Below, piece after piece: positions 17,927 through 26,494 of a stretch of DNA of 55,127 nucleotides. Where the stretch lies: positions 1-55,127 of the forward strand of contig JAQZBN010000047.1 of NCBI GenBank assembly GCA_029238935.1. The letters are read 5' to 3'. Below the pieces are notes generated by a model. That model was not told the origin of the DNA. It ran no database searches and worked only from the letters and a program-made list of their open reading frames with translations. Source of the stretch: Herbinix sp. GTDB taxonomy: Bacteria > Bacillota > Clostridia > Lachnospirales > Lachnospiraceae. A program made the position numbers and the translations under genes. How positions within the stretch are numbered: position 1 is the first letter of the stretch; every line of letters starts with the position of its first letter.

Positions 17927-18028
17927 AATAGCCGTATTTCCCTCCTTATACATTGTTTTAGAAAAGGCATTTCTCAATATGGGAAATGCCTTTATCAAGG
18001 TTTTTGTTACATTGAGATAAGCAAAAAA

Positions 18029-18769
18029 TTATACATACACCTCAGCAAATGCTTTATAAAAATCATAATACGCTTCCTCATTTGCTGAAAATAAATATCT
18101 GGCAAAAATATTTGAAATCTGATAGCCCATATTTTGCAAATGCTTCAGGTGAGGAAGAAAGTCGTCGATGGAGGGATTGCTATAGCCTACCTTAAGGACA
18201 AAAGATACATAGAAGGCATTGGAATCTTTTGTCCAAATAGTTGGATGCTGCTCCATGGTAGGAACTGCCAATCCTGTTTCGATCAGATTCGTTTTCGTAT
18301 CAAATAGAAGAATGCTTTGGTATTGATCTTTTATATAAATAGACCAAGCTTCCTTATCCTCAATGGAAAAGGAATAAATGTTATCGTAGTCCGGCAATTC
18401 TTTGCTGTATTGATTTTGCTTCAGCAGATGATATTCCTCGATGCATTTCATTTTCTTAGTAATGTATTCTTTTGCGATGAGTAATTCCTGCAATCGATTG
18501 TCTAGATTACGATCGAGAGTAATTAAGGAATCGGCTAATTCGCTGGGAGATAGATCCGGTAGTCTTTTCATGTCCTGCAATGACATTCTTAGGCATCGAA
18601 AATGTGCCAAATCTGAAATAGTATAAACGGAACTAGGATTATAGGTTCGGTAATTGTTGACGCTATCACGGGGCATAGTAAGAAGTCCAGCACTTTCCCA
18701 ATAGCGAAGTGTGGATTTTGGTATCTTTAATAATTCGGATATTTCACCTATGGTAAATGTATTTTTCAT
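18029..18769 (-). CDS. MerR family transcriptional regulator
   Basis: 246 residues from ATG 18769 (AAGGGGAG close upstream). The N-terminal winged helix is clear: FTIGEISELLKIPKSTLRYW, ESAGLLTM, then NNYRTYNPSSVYTISDLAHFRCL. A coiled-coil stretch (about 85-125) and a C-terminal domain of about 120 residues follow, resembling effector-binding (GyrI/BltR-like) regions seen in multidrug sensors. Ligand unknown. The acetyltransferase at 18812 lies 42 bases upstream on the same strand, so the two probably form an operon. Confidence 0.9.
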   Translation of the reverse strand: MKNTFTIGEISELLKIPKSTLRYWESAGLLTMPRDSVNNYRTYNPSSVYTISDLAHFRCLRMSLQDMKRLPDLSPSELADSLITLDRNLDNRLQELLIAKEYITKKMKCIEEYHLLKQNQYSKELPDYDNIYSFSIEDKEAWSIYIKDQYQSILLFDTKTNLIETGLAVPTMEQHPTIWTKDSNAFYVSFVLKVGYSNPSIDDFLPHLKHLQNMGYQISNIFARYLFSANEEAYYDFYKAFAEVYV

Positions 18770-18792
18770 ATACTCCCCTTGTTTTGAATACT

Positions 18793-18809
18793 TCACCTTA
18801 TAGTGGTGA
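18793..18809. promoter_or_regulatory. Inverted repeat before the MerR gene
   Basis: TCACC (18793-18797) and GGTGA (18805-18809) around a 7-base TTATAGT centre, between the acetyltransferase stop and the MerR start. Could be a MerR operator. Confidence 0.35.
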
Positions 18810-18811
18810 TT

Positions 18812-19324
18812 TTAATTTAGGATATCTTTGATGTATGTTTCTAAGGATATACTATAAAGCTTTGAATGGGTTAGATCTTTTTCATATAAAAATCCGGCTT
18901 TTTCAAAGGCTTTTATAGATCTTATATTATTTGAGCTTATTTTAGCAATTACCCGAGGAATTCTCCAGTGAAAAAATGCTTGGTTTAAACCTTGCTTGAT
19001 TGCTTCTGTACCCAATCCCAGACCCCATTTTCGATTATCTCCAATGACAATCACCATTTCGGCTTCATTGGATTTATGGACTAATTTTAAAAATCCAATC
19101 GGGTGATTACGATCGGTGCAAATAAGATAAAAGCTTCCATTTCGATTAAAGAGATGGGTCATAATGGAGGTGTTAACTTTATTTATGGTACTTTGCAATT
19201 CTGATGTTATCGTTGAAGATTCGTTTAGGTACTTTGTTACCTCATGGTTTTCCATCCAGCTTAATATTTTAATGGCATCATTGTGAGTCACTTCCTGATC
19301 CAGATTTACCTGTAGCGCTCTCAT
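18812..19324 (-). CDS. GNAT family N-acetyltransferase
   Basis: 170 residues of the RimJ/RimL-like GNAT branch: YLICTDRNHPIGFLKLV, then the acetyl-CoA loop IGDNRKWGLGLGTEAIKQ (about 96-113), then ISSNNIRSIKAFEKAGFLYE. Such enzymes acetylate protein N-termini, antibiotics or other amines; the substrate is not evident. AAGGGAATGATATA precedes the ATG. First gene of a likely operon with the MerR gene. Confidence 0.88.
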   Translation of the reverse strand: MRALQVNLDQEVTHNDAIKILSWMENHEVTKYLNESSTITSELQSTINKVNTSIMTHLFNRNGSFYLICTDRNHPIGFLKLVHKSNEAEMVIVIGDNRKWGLGLGTEAIKQGLNQAFFHWRIPRVIAKISSNNIRSIKAFEKAGFLYEKDLTHSKLYSISLETYIKDILN

Positions 19325-19495
19325 TATATCATTCCCTTCATAATATAATAAAAGCCTTTCATAGAACTCATGTCTATGACGGTTCTTTCGTTAACTAGAA
19401 TTATAAAGCTTCAAGTAACTTTAATGTCAATACATGATTTGGAATCTGTACGGAATCTTCAACGTAACAATCAATGGATAGTACTACCTGGTTCT

Positions 19496-19636
19496 TCAGT
19501 CTTGAATGTCGTGGCTTCTATCATCATAGTACTCAAAATAATAATCTTCCAAAAAATCGATATCTTCAAGTGTATCATCCGCTATTACGAATTCTAAAGT
19601 ATCCGGGTAATCATTATTATAATCGATTGATCTCAT
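19496..19636 (-). CDS. Small acidic protein of unknown function
   Basis: 46 residues starting at ATG 19636 with TAAGGAG seven bases upstream; an upstream in-frame ATG (19687) has no binding site. The sequence is strongly acidic with many tyrosines (LEDIDFLEDYYFEYYDD). No signal or membrane segment, no recognised family. The stretch just after it on the same strand (about 19400-19495) also reads as open protein but lacks a start codon. Confidence 0.5.
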   Translation of the reverse strand: MRSIDYNNDYPDTLEFVIADDTLEDIDFLEDYYFEYYDDRSHDIQD

Positions 19637-19894
19637 ATTAATCTCCTTATATAAAACATAACATTCTCGATATATTTTATTCTTCATGAAATCGGATGCG
19701 ACAAAATATAATAAAATACGATAAGATACGACATATAAAGAAGACGATGCTTTATACTAGATCGTTATGGTATACTAGGAAAAGAGAGTGTAAGAGTAAC
19801 ACCTAATAATAGAATATAATACATGGACTGTGAGCGTAAATAAAATACCATATAAATAATTGATGAGGTACGAATAGAAGAAATCCGATATGGA

Positions 19895-19911
19895 TTTAAA
19901 TTCAGTTTACA
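19895..19911 (+). promoter_or_regulatory. Candidate response-regulator site, copy 1
   Basis: TTTAAATTCAGTTTACA: hexamers TTTAAA and TTTACA with 5 bases between, the 11-bp spacing used by OmpR/PhoP-type regulators. A 16-of-17 match recurs at 21987-22003 before the ABC exporter. Confidence 0.5.
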
Positions 19912-19937
19912 AATAGGATGTATTCTTTAAAAGATCT

Positions 19938-20014
19938 TTCTAAGAATGAAATTACTTAGGAATGAAATCCTTAGGAAAAAAGTTCCTTAGGGAAGAAAAT
20001 CAAATCCTTAGGAA
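19938..20014 (+). repeat. Phased TCCTTAGGAA-like direct repeats
   Basis: Copies begin at about 19938 (TTTCTAAGAATG), 19953 (TACTTAGGAATG), 19968 (TCCTTAGGAAAA), 19983 (TTCCTTAGGGAA) and 20004 (ATCCTTAGGAAC). The first four have a 15-base period. The core is a partial palindrome. Position upstream of the two-component operon suggests a protein array or hairpins in the leader. Confidence 0.55.
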
Positions 20015-20098
20015 CGGTTAAAATGGTTTAGATCAAGAATTGCTTATGGACATTAACAGTTATTTGAACAGGATAGCAAGTCAGGAGGTTAACTGCAG

Positions 20099-20770
20099 AT
20101 GAATAAAATACTAATAGTGGATGATGATCAACATATACGGGAGTTAGTGGGAGTATTTTTGCGGGAAGAAGGGTTTGAGATATATGAAGCTACCGATGGG
20201 ATAGAGGCATTATCCCGTCTTGAGACAATCAAAGCTGATATGGTCATTCTGGACATTATGATGCCAAATATGGATGGTTGGATGTTGTGCTCTGAACTAA
20301 GAAAGTATTATGATCTACCCATCCTTATGCTGACAGCAATTGGAGAAACCAGTCAAAAAGTAAGGGGCTTTGAGTTGGGGACGGATGACTATCTGGTAAA
20401 GCCCTTTGATCCCTTAGAGTTGGTTGTTCGGGTAAAAGCTCTATTGAAACGTTATCAAATCGCTTCCTCAAAGATCATTCAAATTGGAAAACTGTTTATG
20501 AATCAAAAAACCTATGAGGTTGTAGTAAATGCTCAAAACATAACGTTACCGTTGAAGGAGTTCGAGCTTTTATTTAAGTTAGCCAGTTATCTGGGAAAAG
20601 CCTTAACAAGAGATCAATTGATTGAAGACATATGGGGTTATGATTTTGAAGGAAATGAAAGAACCTTGGATGTACACGTTAATCGGTTAAGGGAGCGTTT
20701 TCCCGAGAGTGAGTATTCGTTTCGCATTAAGACCATCCGTGGTTTGGGCTATCGGATGGAGTTAAAATAG
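20099..20770 (+). CDS. OmpR family response regulator
   Basis: 223 residues. Receiver domain with the acidic pocket at Asp8-10, phosphoacceptor Asp52 (VILDIMMPNMDG), Thr in MLTAIGE and Lys in DYLVKPFDP. The C-terminal winged helix (about 125-223) has FELLFKLASYLGKALTRDQL, ERTLDVHVNRLR and IKTIRGLGYRME. AGGAGG lies 10 bases before the ATG. Forms an operon with the kinase 17 bases downstream. Likely target: itself and the ABC exporter at 22049, because both upstream regions share a TTTAAA-N5-TTTACA motif. Confidence 0.95.
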   Translation: MNKILIVDDDQHIRELVGVFLREEGFEIYEATDGIEALSRLETIKADMVILDIMMPNMDGWMLCSELRKYYDLPILMLTAIGETSQKVRGFELGTDDYLVKPFDPLELVVRVKALLKRYQIASSKIIQIGKLFMNQKTYEVVVNAQNITLPLKEFELLFKLASYLGKALTRDQLIEDIWGYDFEGNERTLDVHVNRLRERFPESEYSFRIKTIRGLGYRMELK

Positions 20771-20787
20771 GAGAAGGGGAGATTAAC

Positions 20788-21834
20788 ATGAAAATGAAAC
20801 AAAAGGTTCAAAATATAGTCGGGATTATACTTGCATTTCTTCTTTTTGTAGGATGCTTTATTGCGGCATTTTATATAACTTCAATTATAAATAAAAGAAT
20901 GGATCTAGCTCCTTCTGCTTTATTTACTCAAATTATTAATTCAATTCTTGGTTTGTTGATCGCATTAATCATAATTAAGATAGCTTTAAAAATAGATGAA
21001 AAGAAATCAGGATTTTTTGATTCTATTATTAAAGCACAAAAAAAAATAGCAGCGGGCGACTACAACATAGACCTGGATAAAAATACAGAAGGCTTAGGAC
21101 CCTATGGTGAGCTAGTGGATAGTGTACACAATATGGCACAGGAATTAAGTAAGATTGAGAATATGAGGCAGGAGTTTATCTTGAATGTATCCCATGAAAT
21201 ACAGTCCCCTCTCACATCGATCAGAGGATTTGCCAAGGCACTTCGTAATAATAATATAAGCCCAGAAGACAGGTTGAACTATCTTGATATCATAGAGTCG
21301 GAAAGTATGCGGTTATCAAAGCTTAGTGACAATCTTCTAAGACTTTCTTCTTTGGAGACGGACTCCATCAGGCCTGTCCCCAAAGTCTATCGTTTGGATA
21401 AACAGCTAAGGAGTATCATATTAACCTGTGAACCTCAATGGGTGGAAAAAAATATTACGATGGATATCTCTTTGGATGAATTGGATATCAAGGCAGATGA
21501 AGATATGATGAGTCAAGTATGGATTAATTTGATTCATAACAGCATCAAATTTACAAAAGAGGGCGGAGGTATCAGTATTAGTTTGCATCAGAAGGAGGAA
21601 AGGATCATATTTGAAATATCAGATACGGGAATAGGAATTGCGAAAGAGGATCAGGAACATATCTTCGAACGCTTTTTTAAAGGGGATAAATCAAGGACCC
21701 CTTCCGTGAAAGGTAGTGGACTTGGGCTTTCCATTGTAAAAAGAATTATTGAGCTTCATCTTGGTACGATTATGGTAGATAGCGAATTGGACATAGGAAC
21801 TAAGTTTTTCATAACGTTACCCAAAGGATTTTAA
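20788..21834 (+). CDS. Sensor histidine kinase
   Basis: 348 residues. Two membrane segments (about 11-32 and 45-66) with almost no external loop between them, so the signal is probably sensed in the membrane or through a partner such as the ABC exporter. A HAMP-like linker follows. Phosphoacceptor His in NVSHEIQSPLTSIRGF, N box NLIHNSIKF, G1 box DTGIGI, F box ERFFKGD and G2 box GSGLGLSIV are all present. Cognate to the regulator at 20099. Confidence 0.95.
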   Translation: MKMKQKVQNIVGIILAFLLFVGCFIAAFYITSIINKRMDLAPSALFTQIINSILGLLIALIIIKIALKIDEKKSGFFDSIIKAQKKIAAGDYNIDLDKNTEGLGPYGELVDSVHNMAQELSKIENMRQEFILNVSHEIQSPLTSIRGFAKALRNNNISPEDRLNYLDIIESESMRLSKLSDNLLRLSSLETDSIRPVPKVYRLDKQLRSIILTCEPQWVEKNITMDISLDELDIKADEDMMSQVWINLIHNSIKFTKEGGGISISLHQKEERIIFEISDTGIGIAKEDQEHIFERFFKGDKSRTPSVKGSGLGLSIVKRIIELHLGTIMVDSELDIGTKFFITLPKGF

Positions 21835-21854
21835 TATAAGAATAGATTGCGAAC

Positions 21855-21884
21855 AACCTCATTTTCCCCTGTGAGGTTTTTTTT
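21855..21884 (+). terminator. Terminator of the two-component operon
   Basis: AACCTCA (21855-21861) pairs with TGAGGTT (21872-21878), followed by a run of T. Confidence 0.88.
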
Positions 21885-21986
21885 TATTTCCGTCTTTCAT
21901 TTCGTTATTTCTATAATATAAAATTAAATGTAATGATATCAAATATGATAGGAAACATCTAAAATTTATCATAACAATGCGATCTA

Positions 21987-22003
21987 TTTAAATTCAATTT
22001 ACA
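21987..22003 (+). promoter_or_regulatory. Candidate response-regulator site, copy 2
   Basis: TTTAAATTCAATTTACA, differing by one base from 19895-19911; it lies 46 bases before the ABC ATPase start. Confidence 0.5.
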
Positions 22004-22010
22004 TAACACC

Positions 22011-22024
22011 TTTATCATGATAAA
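22011..22024. promoter_or_regulatory. 14-bp palindrome before the ABC exporter
   Basis: TTTATCATGATAAA is a perfect palindrome between the TTTAAATTCA motif and the ribosome binding site. Confidence 0.35.
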
Positions 22025-22048
22025 AAACAAATAAAGGAGTATAGGTGT

Positions 22049-22996
22049 ATGGAAAATGTAATTGAAGTGGAACATTTAACGAAGCAATATAAAAAGGCTA
22101 AGAAATACTCAGTAGAGGATATTAGTTTTCAAGTAAAGGAAGGAGAATTTTTCGCCTTTCTTGGGCCGAACGGAGCAGGAAAGTCAACTACAATAGCAAT
22201 GCTGACAACGACTCTTACAAAGACCAGTGGAAGGGTCTTAATTATGGGATACGATTTAGAGAAGGAAGCGAATAGGATAAGAAGTAATATTGGTGTCATA
22301 TATCAAAATCCAAGCCTTGACCTAGAACTTACGGCAGAAGAGAATATCAGATTACATGTAAGTATCTATGGAATCTATGGATTTCGACCGCTTTATCACA
22401 TGATGCCAAAAGCATACAAACAGCGGATAGAAGAACTGGCTGAAATCGTGGGCTTAAGAGAGAACCTCTTTAAAAAACTGAAAACATTTTCCGGTGGAAT
22501 GAAGCGAAAACTAGAACTTATTCGCGGTTTAATGCATAATCCAAAGATATTGTTTTTGGATGAGCCAACCCAGGGGTTAGATCCGGCCAGCAGGAATTCT
22601 CTATGGAAATACTTGCATAAGGTACGTATGGAAGAGAACATTACCATTTTCCTTACCACCCATTATTTAGAGGAGGCAGAGGGAGCGGATCGCATTTGTA
22701 TCATTGATCATGGTAGGGTTGTAATGACAGGAACGCCGGATCAGATCAAAGGAAATCTCATAGGGAAAAAGCACATGTATGTAGATGCGGATGACCGAAA
22801 TTCCCTAATCAGGGAGTTAACCCTGCTGGGTACAAATGCCATTGACACCGATCAAGGACTAAAAGTAGATTATGAAGGGGAGACACCTCAAATATTGTTG
22901 TCCAATCTGACCACAAAACTTACGAAGTTGAATATAAACAAGCCATCGCTTGAGGAAGCCTATCTGGAACTTGTGAAAGAGGAGGGTGAGTTGTGA
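22049..22996 (+). CDS. ABC exporter ATP-binding protein, DrrA type
   Basis: 315 residues. Walker A GPNGAGKST, Q-loop in IYQNPSLDLELTAEEN, signature FSGGMKRKLELIRGL, Walker B ILFLDEPTQGLDP and TTHYLEEAE. The C-terminal extension (about 235-315) is the extra domain of DrrA/CcmA-type exporters of drugs or polyketides. AAAGGAGTATAGGTGT precedes the ATG. Its stop overlaps the permease start. Likely controlled by the adjacent two-component system. Confidence 0.95.
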   Translation: MENVIEVEHLTKQYKKAKKYSVEDISFQVKEGEFFAFLGPNGAGKSTTIAMLTTTLTKTSGRVLIMGYDLEKEANRIRSNIGVIYQNPSLDLELTAEENIRLHVSIYGIYGFRPLYHMMPKAYKQRIEELAEIVGLRENLFKKLKTFSGGMKRKLELIRGLMHNPKILFLDEPTQGLDPASRNSLWKYLHKVRMEENITIFLTTHYLEEAEGADRICIIDHGRVVMTGTPDQIKGNLIGKKHMYVDADDRNSLIRELTLLGTNAIDTDQGLKVDYEGETPQILLSNLTTKLTKLNINKPSLEEAYLELVKEEGEL

Positions 22997-23787
22997 TGAA
23001 TTCAATCATGAGAGAATGGAATGCGTTCGTAGCACTAACGGCTAGAGAAATTATGAGGCTTTTTAAAAGTCCGGGATCTATCATTGCTAACATGATATTT
23101 CCAATGATCTTTCTAGGAATTATGGGGGGAAGTCTGTCACAAAATTTAGCAGAGGATGTAGGATATCATTTTCTTCAGTTTGTCATGGTTGGAATGATTG
23201 TGTTTAATATGTTTTTAGGAACAGCCAGCGGGATCACTTCATTAGTAGCAGAAAAGGACCTCAATTTAACGCAGGAGCTGTACGTATCTCCGATATCAAG
23301 ATACACGATCATTTTAGGCAGAATGGTTGGAACCAGTTTCGGTAGCCTAAGCTCACTCCTTGGGGTTTTAATTATAGCGTTGATTATGAGAATTCCCCTT
23401 GGCGGGATGCAGATGGTGCGCTTAATCATGATTACACCAGCCTTCTGCATGGTGGGTGCGTCCCTTGGGATGTTCTTTATTGGATTTGTTCAAGACTCAA
23501 AAGTAGCACAAATGGGGGCAATGATACTCGTGATGCCACAAATGTTTTTTTCCGGTACGATTATTCCTATCTCAAATTCTAAGGGCATGATCGCTGTATT
23601 TGCAAAACTTATGCCGCTTTCCTATTTGACGGATCTGGCCAGGGGCATTTTTTACTGGAGAGAACCGGCATATGATCTGGTTGTTCTCAATCATCCGCTC
23701 TATAATATCATTGTGTTAGTTGCTTTTTTTATTGTATTTTCCATGATAGGTGTGATCTTATTTACAAGGTCGGAAAGGAATAGGTAA
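22993..23787 (+). CDS. ABC-2 type exporter permease
   Basis: 264 residues starting with GTG 22993 or the next codon ATG 22996, overlapping the ATPase stop (TGATG), so translation is coupled. Six hydrophobic segments fit the ABC-2 fold: about 35-52, 61-80, 111-132, 145-165, 175-193 and 234-256. The segment MPLSYLTDLARGIFYW before the last helix is typical of DrrB-like permeases. Partner of the ATPase at 22049; probably exports an antimicrobial or lipid. Confidence 0.93.
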   Translation: MMNSIMREWNAFVALTAREIMRLFKSPGSIIANMIFPMIFLGIMGGSLSQNLAEDVGYHFLQFVMVGMIVFNMFLGTASGITSLVAEKDLNLTQELYVSPISRYTIILGRMVGTSFGSLSSLLGVLIIALIMRIPLGGMQMVRLIMITPAFCMVGASLGMFFIGFVQDSKVAQMGAMILVMPQMFFSGTIIPISNSKGMIAVFAKLMPLSYLTDLARGIFYWREPAYDLVVLNHPLYNIIVLVAFFIVFSMIGVILFTRSERNR

Positions 23788-23808
23788 TTAGATTAACAAC
23801 AGCTTATG

Positions 23809-23867
23809 TTCTGGGTTACGAAATTCCTCTCGGGAGGATAATGTAGAATCCTTTTCGTAACCCAGAA
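23809..23867 (+). terminator. Branched hairpin terminator after the ABC exporter
   Basis: Perfect 15-bp arms TTCTGGGTTACGAAA (23809-23823) and TTTCGTAACCCAGAA (23853-23867); a second hairpin CCTC/GAGG nests inside. There is no clear T run. Confidence 0.6.
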
Positions 23868-23924
23868 GCATATGCAATTTTAATTATAGTCCATAATCAT
23901 AGGTATTCATATACAACTTTGCGA

Positions 23925-24113
23925 TCAATTTAAGTTTATCTCAACCGGATTGTCAAGTTCTATCAACGGTGACATACTTCTAGTTAGAATTACGATATTA
24001 TCCTTTGGCCAGAATACTGACATATAATTTTCTGCCTTTCCATCCATTTGTGACGCACTTTCAGAAATAAATTCATATTTATTACCTGCATGCTTTATTA
24101 CCGGCTTTCTCAA
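23925..24113 (-). pseudogene. Detached C-terminal end of the DUF4179 protein
   Basis: This frame reads AGNKYEFISESASQMDGKA and ends LIELDNPVEINLN, which looks like the natural end of the neighbouring protein at 24082. It is separated by a frameshift: GCCGGTAATAAA and GCAGGTAATAAA (minus strand, 24105-24094 and 24089-24078) are offset by 16 bases, so a 16-base duplication shifts the frame. Removing one copy would give a single protein of about 430 residues. Confidence 0.6.
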
Positions 24114-25233
24114 TACTTTTTATGGTAACATCCCTAATTTGGGGTGTCATAGTCTTATTCTGTAGATCAAGGGTAATCTCTGCTTCTGTTTTTTTTATGA
24201 GTCGTATTCCGGTAATTTTAATTTTGTCCAGGGTTGACGATCCAAAGTAATCACCCTCTAGATAATATAATATTTGATTATCTTTATCCGGCCCTGAAGA
24301 AATTGCACCTCCCGTATTCCTCCATTCCTCCCCTTTGTTATCAATAGCTTCAATGTTCAATCCATTGATTATGCTATCGTTGTCATCGTAGAAGGTTACA
24401 CTGATTTCTGTACCGGTCGGATATTCCGAAACAGAGTTAATGCAGATTGTCTGACCTTCCACTTCAATATCTTGATTAAGAACGGTTACCCTGGGTTCAG
24501 GATAATTGCCTAGATGAAGATCAAATACAAATTGACCTAATTGCTCCAGTTGAGTATTCGGAGAAGGCTCGAATAAATTACTGGTTTGACTTTCTTTTAC
24601 TTCATTACCTTGTAAAAAGCTCTCTCTGCTCATAGTGATATACAGTTGAAAGTCTTTGGGTAAAGGTGGATCAACGGAACGGATACTGGTATAATTTAAT
24701 TCTTTCATTTCCTCATCCTCGGAGGAAGTATAATAGGAAGTGGAACTAGAGTATCCCTCATATAATTCTCCGGTAGAGGTATCTATTATTTTTGTAATGT
24801 CGATACGAATTATATCATCCTCTTTATTTCGGGCATTATCAGATGGTTTAAAAATCACCACCAAACGTTTACTGTCTGCTATCACATAGGGGATGCCTAA
24901 AGAATACCCCTGATCTTGTTCGATTAAATCTAGTTCTGTTGCATATTCATTCATTACTGCATTTTGAAGTCCTTTGTCAAAGCAAACATATTCAGCCAAT
25001 GTTCCTAATACCGGCATATTTAAGATGGCATCTGCCATTGCAGTGGGGGTATTTACCACAAGGACAAATAGTAGAAATGCAGCAGCAGCACTTGCTATTC
25101 CGGACATAAAGTTTTTTCTTATCTTCCGATGAATTCGTTTCTTTAGCCGAAGGTCTATATGATTAAGTTCCTCAGGATACGCTTCGCTTTCTTCCAATGA
25201 TATTTTATACTCGTCGTTACGATCATTTTCCAT
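24082..25233 (-). CDS. DUF4179 domain protein, probable anti-sigma factor, C-terminally truncated
   Basis: 383 residues. A cytoplasmic N-terminus of about 45 residues, one membrane segment (MSGIASAAAAFLLFVLVV, about 44-62), then the DUF4179 motif TAMADAILNMPVLGTLAEYV and a long external domain ending in a DUF5643-like part. Genes of this type follow ECF sigma factor genes and act as membrane-bound anti-sigma factors or sensors. It lies 14 bases after the sigma gene. The C-terminus ends abruptly in AGNKACR because of a 16-base duplication; the expected end is in another frame at 23925-24105. AGGAGG precedes the ATG. Confidence 0.85.
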   Translation of the reverse strand: MENDRNDEYKISLEESEAYPEELNHIDLRLKKRIHRKIRKNFMSGIASAAAAFLLFVLVVNTPTAMADAILNMPVLGTLAEYVCFDKGLQNAVMNEYATELDLIEQDQGYSLGIPYVIADSKRLVVIFKPSDNARNKEDDIIRIDITKIIDTSTGELYEGYSSSTSYYTSSEDEEMKELNYTSIRSVDPPLPKDFQLYITMSRESFLQGNEVKESQTSNLFEPSPNTQLEQLGQFVFDLHLGNYPEPRVTVLNQDIEVEGQTICINSVSEYPTGTEISVTFYDDNDSIINGLNIEAIDNKGEEWRNTGGAISSGPDKDNQILYYLEGDYFGSSTLDKIKITGIRLIKKTEAEITLDLQNKTMTPQIRDVTIKSIEKAGNKACR

Positions 25234-25247
25234 AATATCATTACCTC

Positions 25248-25715
25248 CTATTCTTCCAATTCCAATCGTAGCAGGGTTAAGGCTCTCCGCTCTCTGGTAG
25301 CCACCGTTCCCTGTGGTATTTCTAAAATAACGGATGTCTCTGCTAAGGTATAACCACCATAATATCGTAGATAAATAATTTTTGATAAATCCTCAGAGAG
25401 TTTTCTTAAGGCTTCTTTTAATGGAAGTCCATCGAAAAATTCGCTTGTTTCCTCAGGTGGCTGCTCTGTCAATATTTCATGCTTATTCTTGCGCAGGATC
25501 TGCAAACACTCATTGATTAATATTCTGGTGAGCCAGGTCTTAAAGAGTTCTGGGTTTTTAAGTTTCTTTCGATTCAAATATCCTTTATAGATCGCTTCAT
25601 CCAATGCATCCATAGCAAGAGTCTGGTCATTCATATAACTATAAGCAATGCGGTATAAACCTTTCTTGTAATTTTCTATTTGTAATACATAGTCCTCTTT
25701 GTGTATTGCCATCAT
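25248..25715 (-). CDS. ECF-type RNA polymerase sigma factor
   Basis: 155 residues. Region 2 is short (YKKGLYRIAYSYMNDQTLAMDALDEAIYKGY, followed by NPELFKTWLTRILINECLQILRK), and region 4 has LSKIIYLRYYGGYTLAETSVILEIPQGTVATRERRA. This matches the SigV/YlaC-like group. First gene of an operon with the DUF4179 protein, which probably holds it inactive at the membrane. GGAGGGAGGAA precedes the tandem ATGATG start. Confidence 0.9.
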   Translation of the reverse strand: MMAIHKEDYVLQIENYKKGLYRIAYSYMNDQTLAMDALDEAIYKGYLNRKKLKNPELFKTWLTRILINECLQILRKNKHEILTEQPPEETSEFFDGLPLKEALRKLSEDLSKIIYLRYYGGYTLAETSVILEIPQGTVATRERRALTLLRLELEE

Positions 25716-25994
25716 TTCCCTCCTCCCTATCTATTAGATGCATCAGACTGCAATATTTATTGGGTAAGTTTTATTTTTTTTAAGAGTATCTACAGTATAA
25801 TTTACAAAGGATGGAAAGTGCAATGAAAAATAATCGTTAGAAGAAGTTAAGAATACTCAAGTAGATCCTATTGATTATTAAAGTACCAATCAAAGTAACC
25901 AATAAAAAATGATCATTGTATTGTAATAAGTGACACAGGTAGTGAGTGGTATGAGGAGAAAGAAAATCAAAACAAAGTCGAACAAGAGGATACA

Positions 25995-26387
25995 ATGAAG
26001 ATAGATAAATTAAAAGTACTCCTTGTCGAAGATAATGAGATTAATATCGATTTTTTTAAAGAAATACTCAAAATAAAGGGTATTGATTGTGATGTCGCAG
26101 TGGATCGAGAAGAAGCGGTGAGATCTTGTTTGAGTAAGCACTATGATTTGGTATTTATGGACTGTCAAATTCCAATCATGGATGGCTATGAAGCTACAAG
26201 ACGAATACGAGAGGCAGAAGGAGACCATAGACATACGGTAATCATCGCAATCACAGCAAATGCAGTGAAAGGTGACATTGAAAAATGTATGGAATATGGA
26301 ATGGATGAGTACCTAAGCAAGCCGATTGAATTAAGCAAGATTACTAAACTGATTGATAAATATCTAGAAACTAAGATTGAAACCTAA
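25995..26387 (+). CDS. Stand-alone response regulator receiver domain
   Basis: 130 residues, only a receiver: VLLVEDNEIN at the start, phosphoacceptor Asp56 (VFMDCQIPIMDGYEATRRIR), ITANAVKGD and the Lys in DEYLSKPIE. The sequence style is that of receivers at the end of hybrid histidine kinases. The same frame is open upstream to 25899 and reads DHCIVISDTGSEWYEEKENQ, where ISDTG resembles a kinase G1 box. This suggests a decayed hybrid kinase of which only the receiver is left. AGAGGATACA lies before the ATG. A phosphodonor is not obvious here. Confidence 0.85.
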   Translation: MKIDKLKVLLVEDNEINIDFFKEILKIKGIDCDVAVDREEAVRSCLSKHYDLVFMDCQIPIMDGYEATRRIREAEGDHRHTVIIAITANAVKGDIEKCMEYGMDEYLSKPIELSKITKLIDKYLETKIET

Positions 26388-26494
26388 CTAGTCTGTTAAA
26401 GCTAAATCATGTTGAATTAACAGTATAGAAAACCAGTGAGTGAAAACACTAAAATGGTAACATAAATTAGTTTACAATGAGAGGATATAATACC

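Larger units (their letters stand above)
19637..20098. other. Long regulatory region before the two-component operon
   Basis: No gene seen. It holds a TTTAAA-N5-TTTACA motif (19895-19911) and a set of phased TCCTTAGGAA-like repeats (19938-20014), each listed separately. Confidence 0.6.

Noticed and set aside
19938..20014. CRISPR-like repeat array
   Set aside because: Repeats are about 10 bases with 5-base gaps, far too short, and no cas gene is present.
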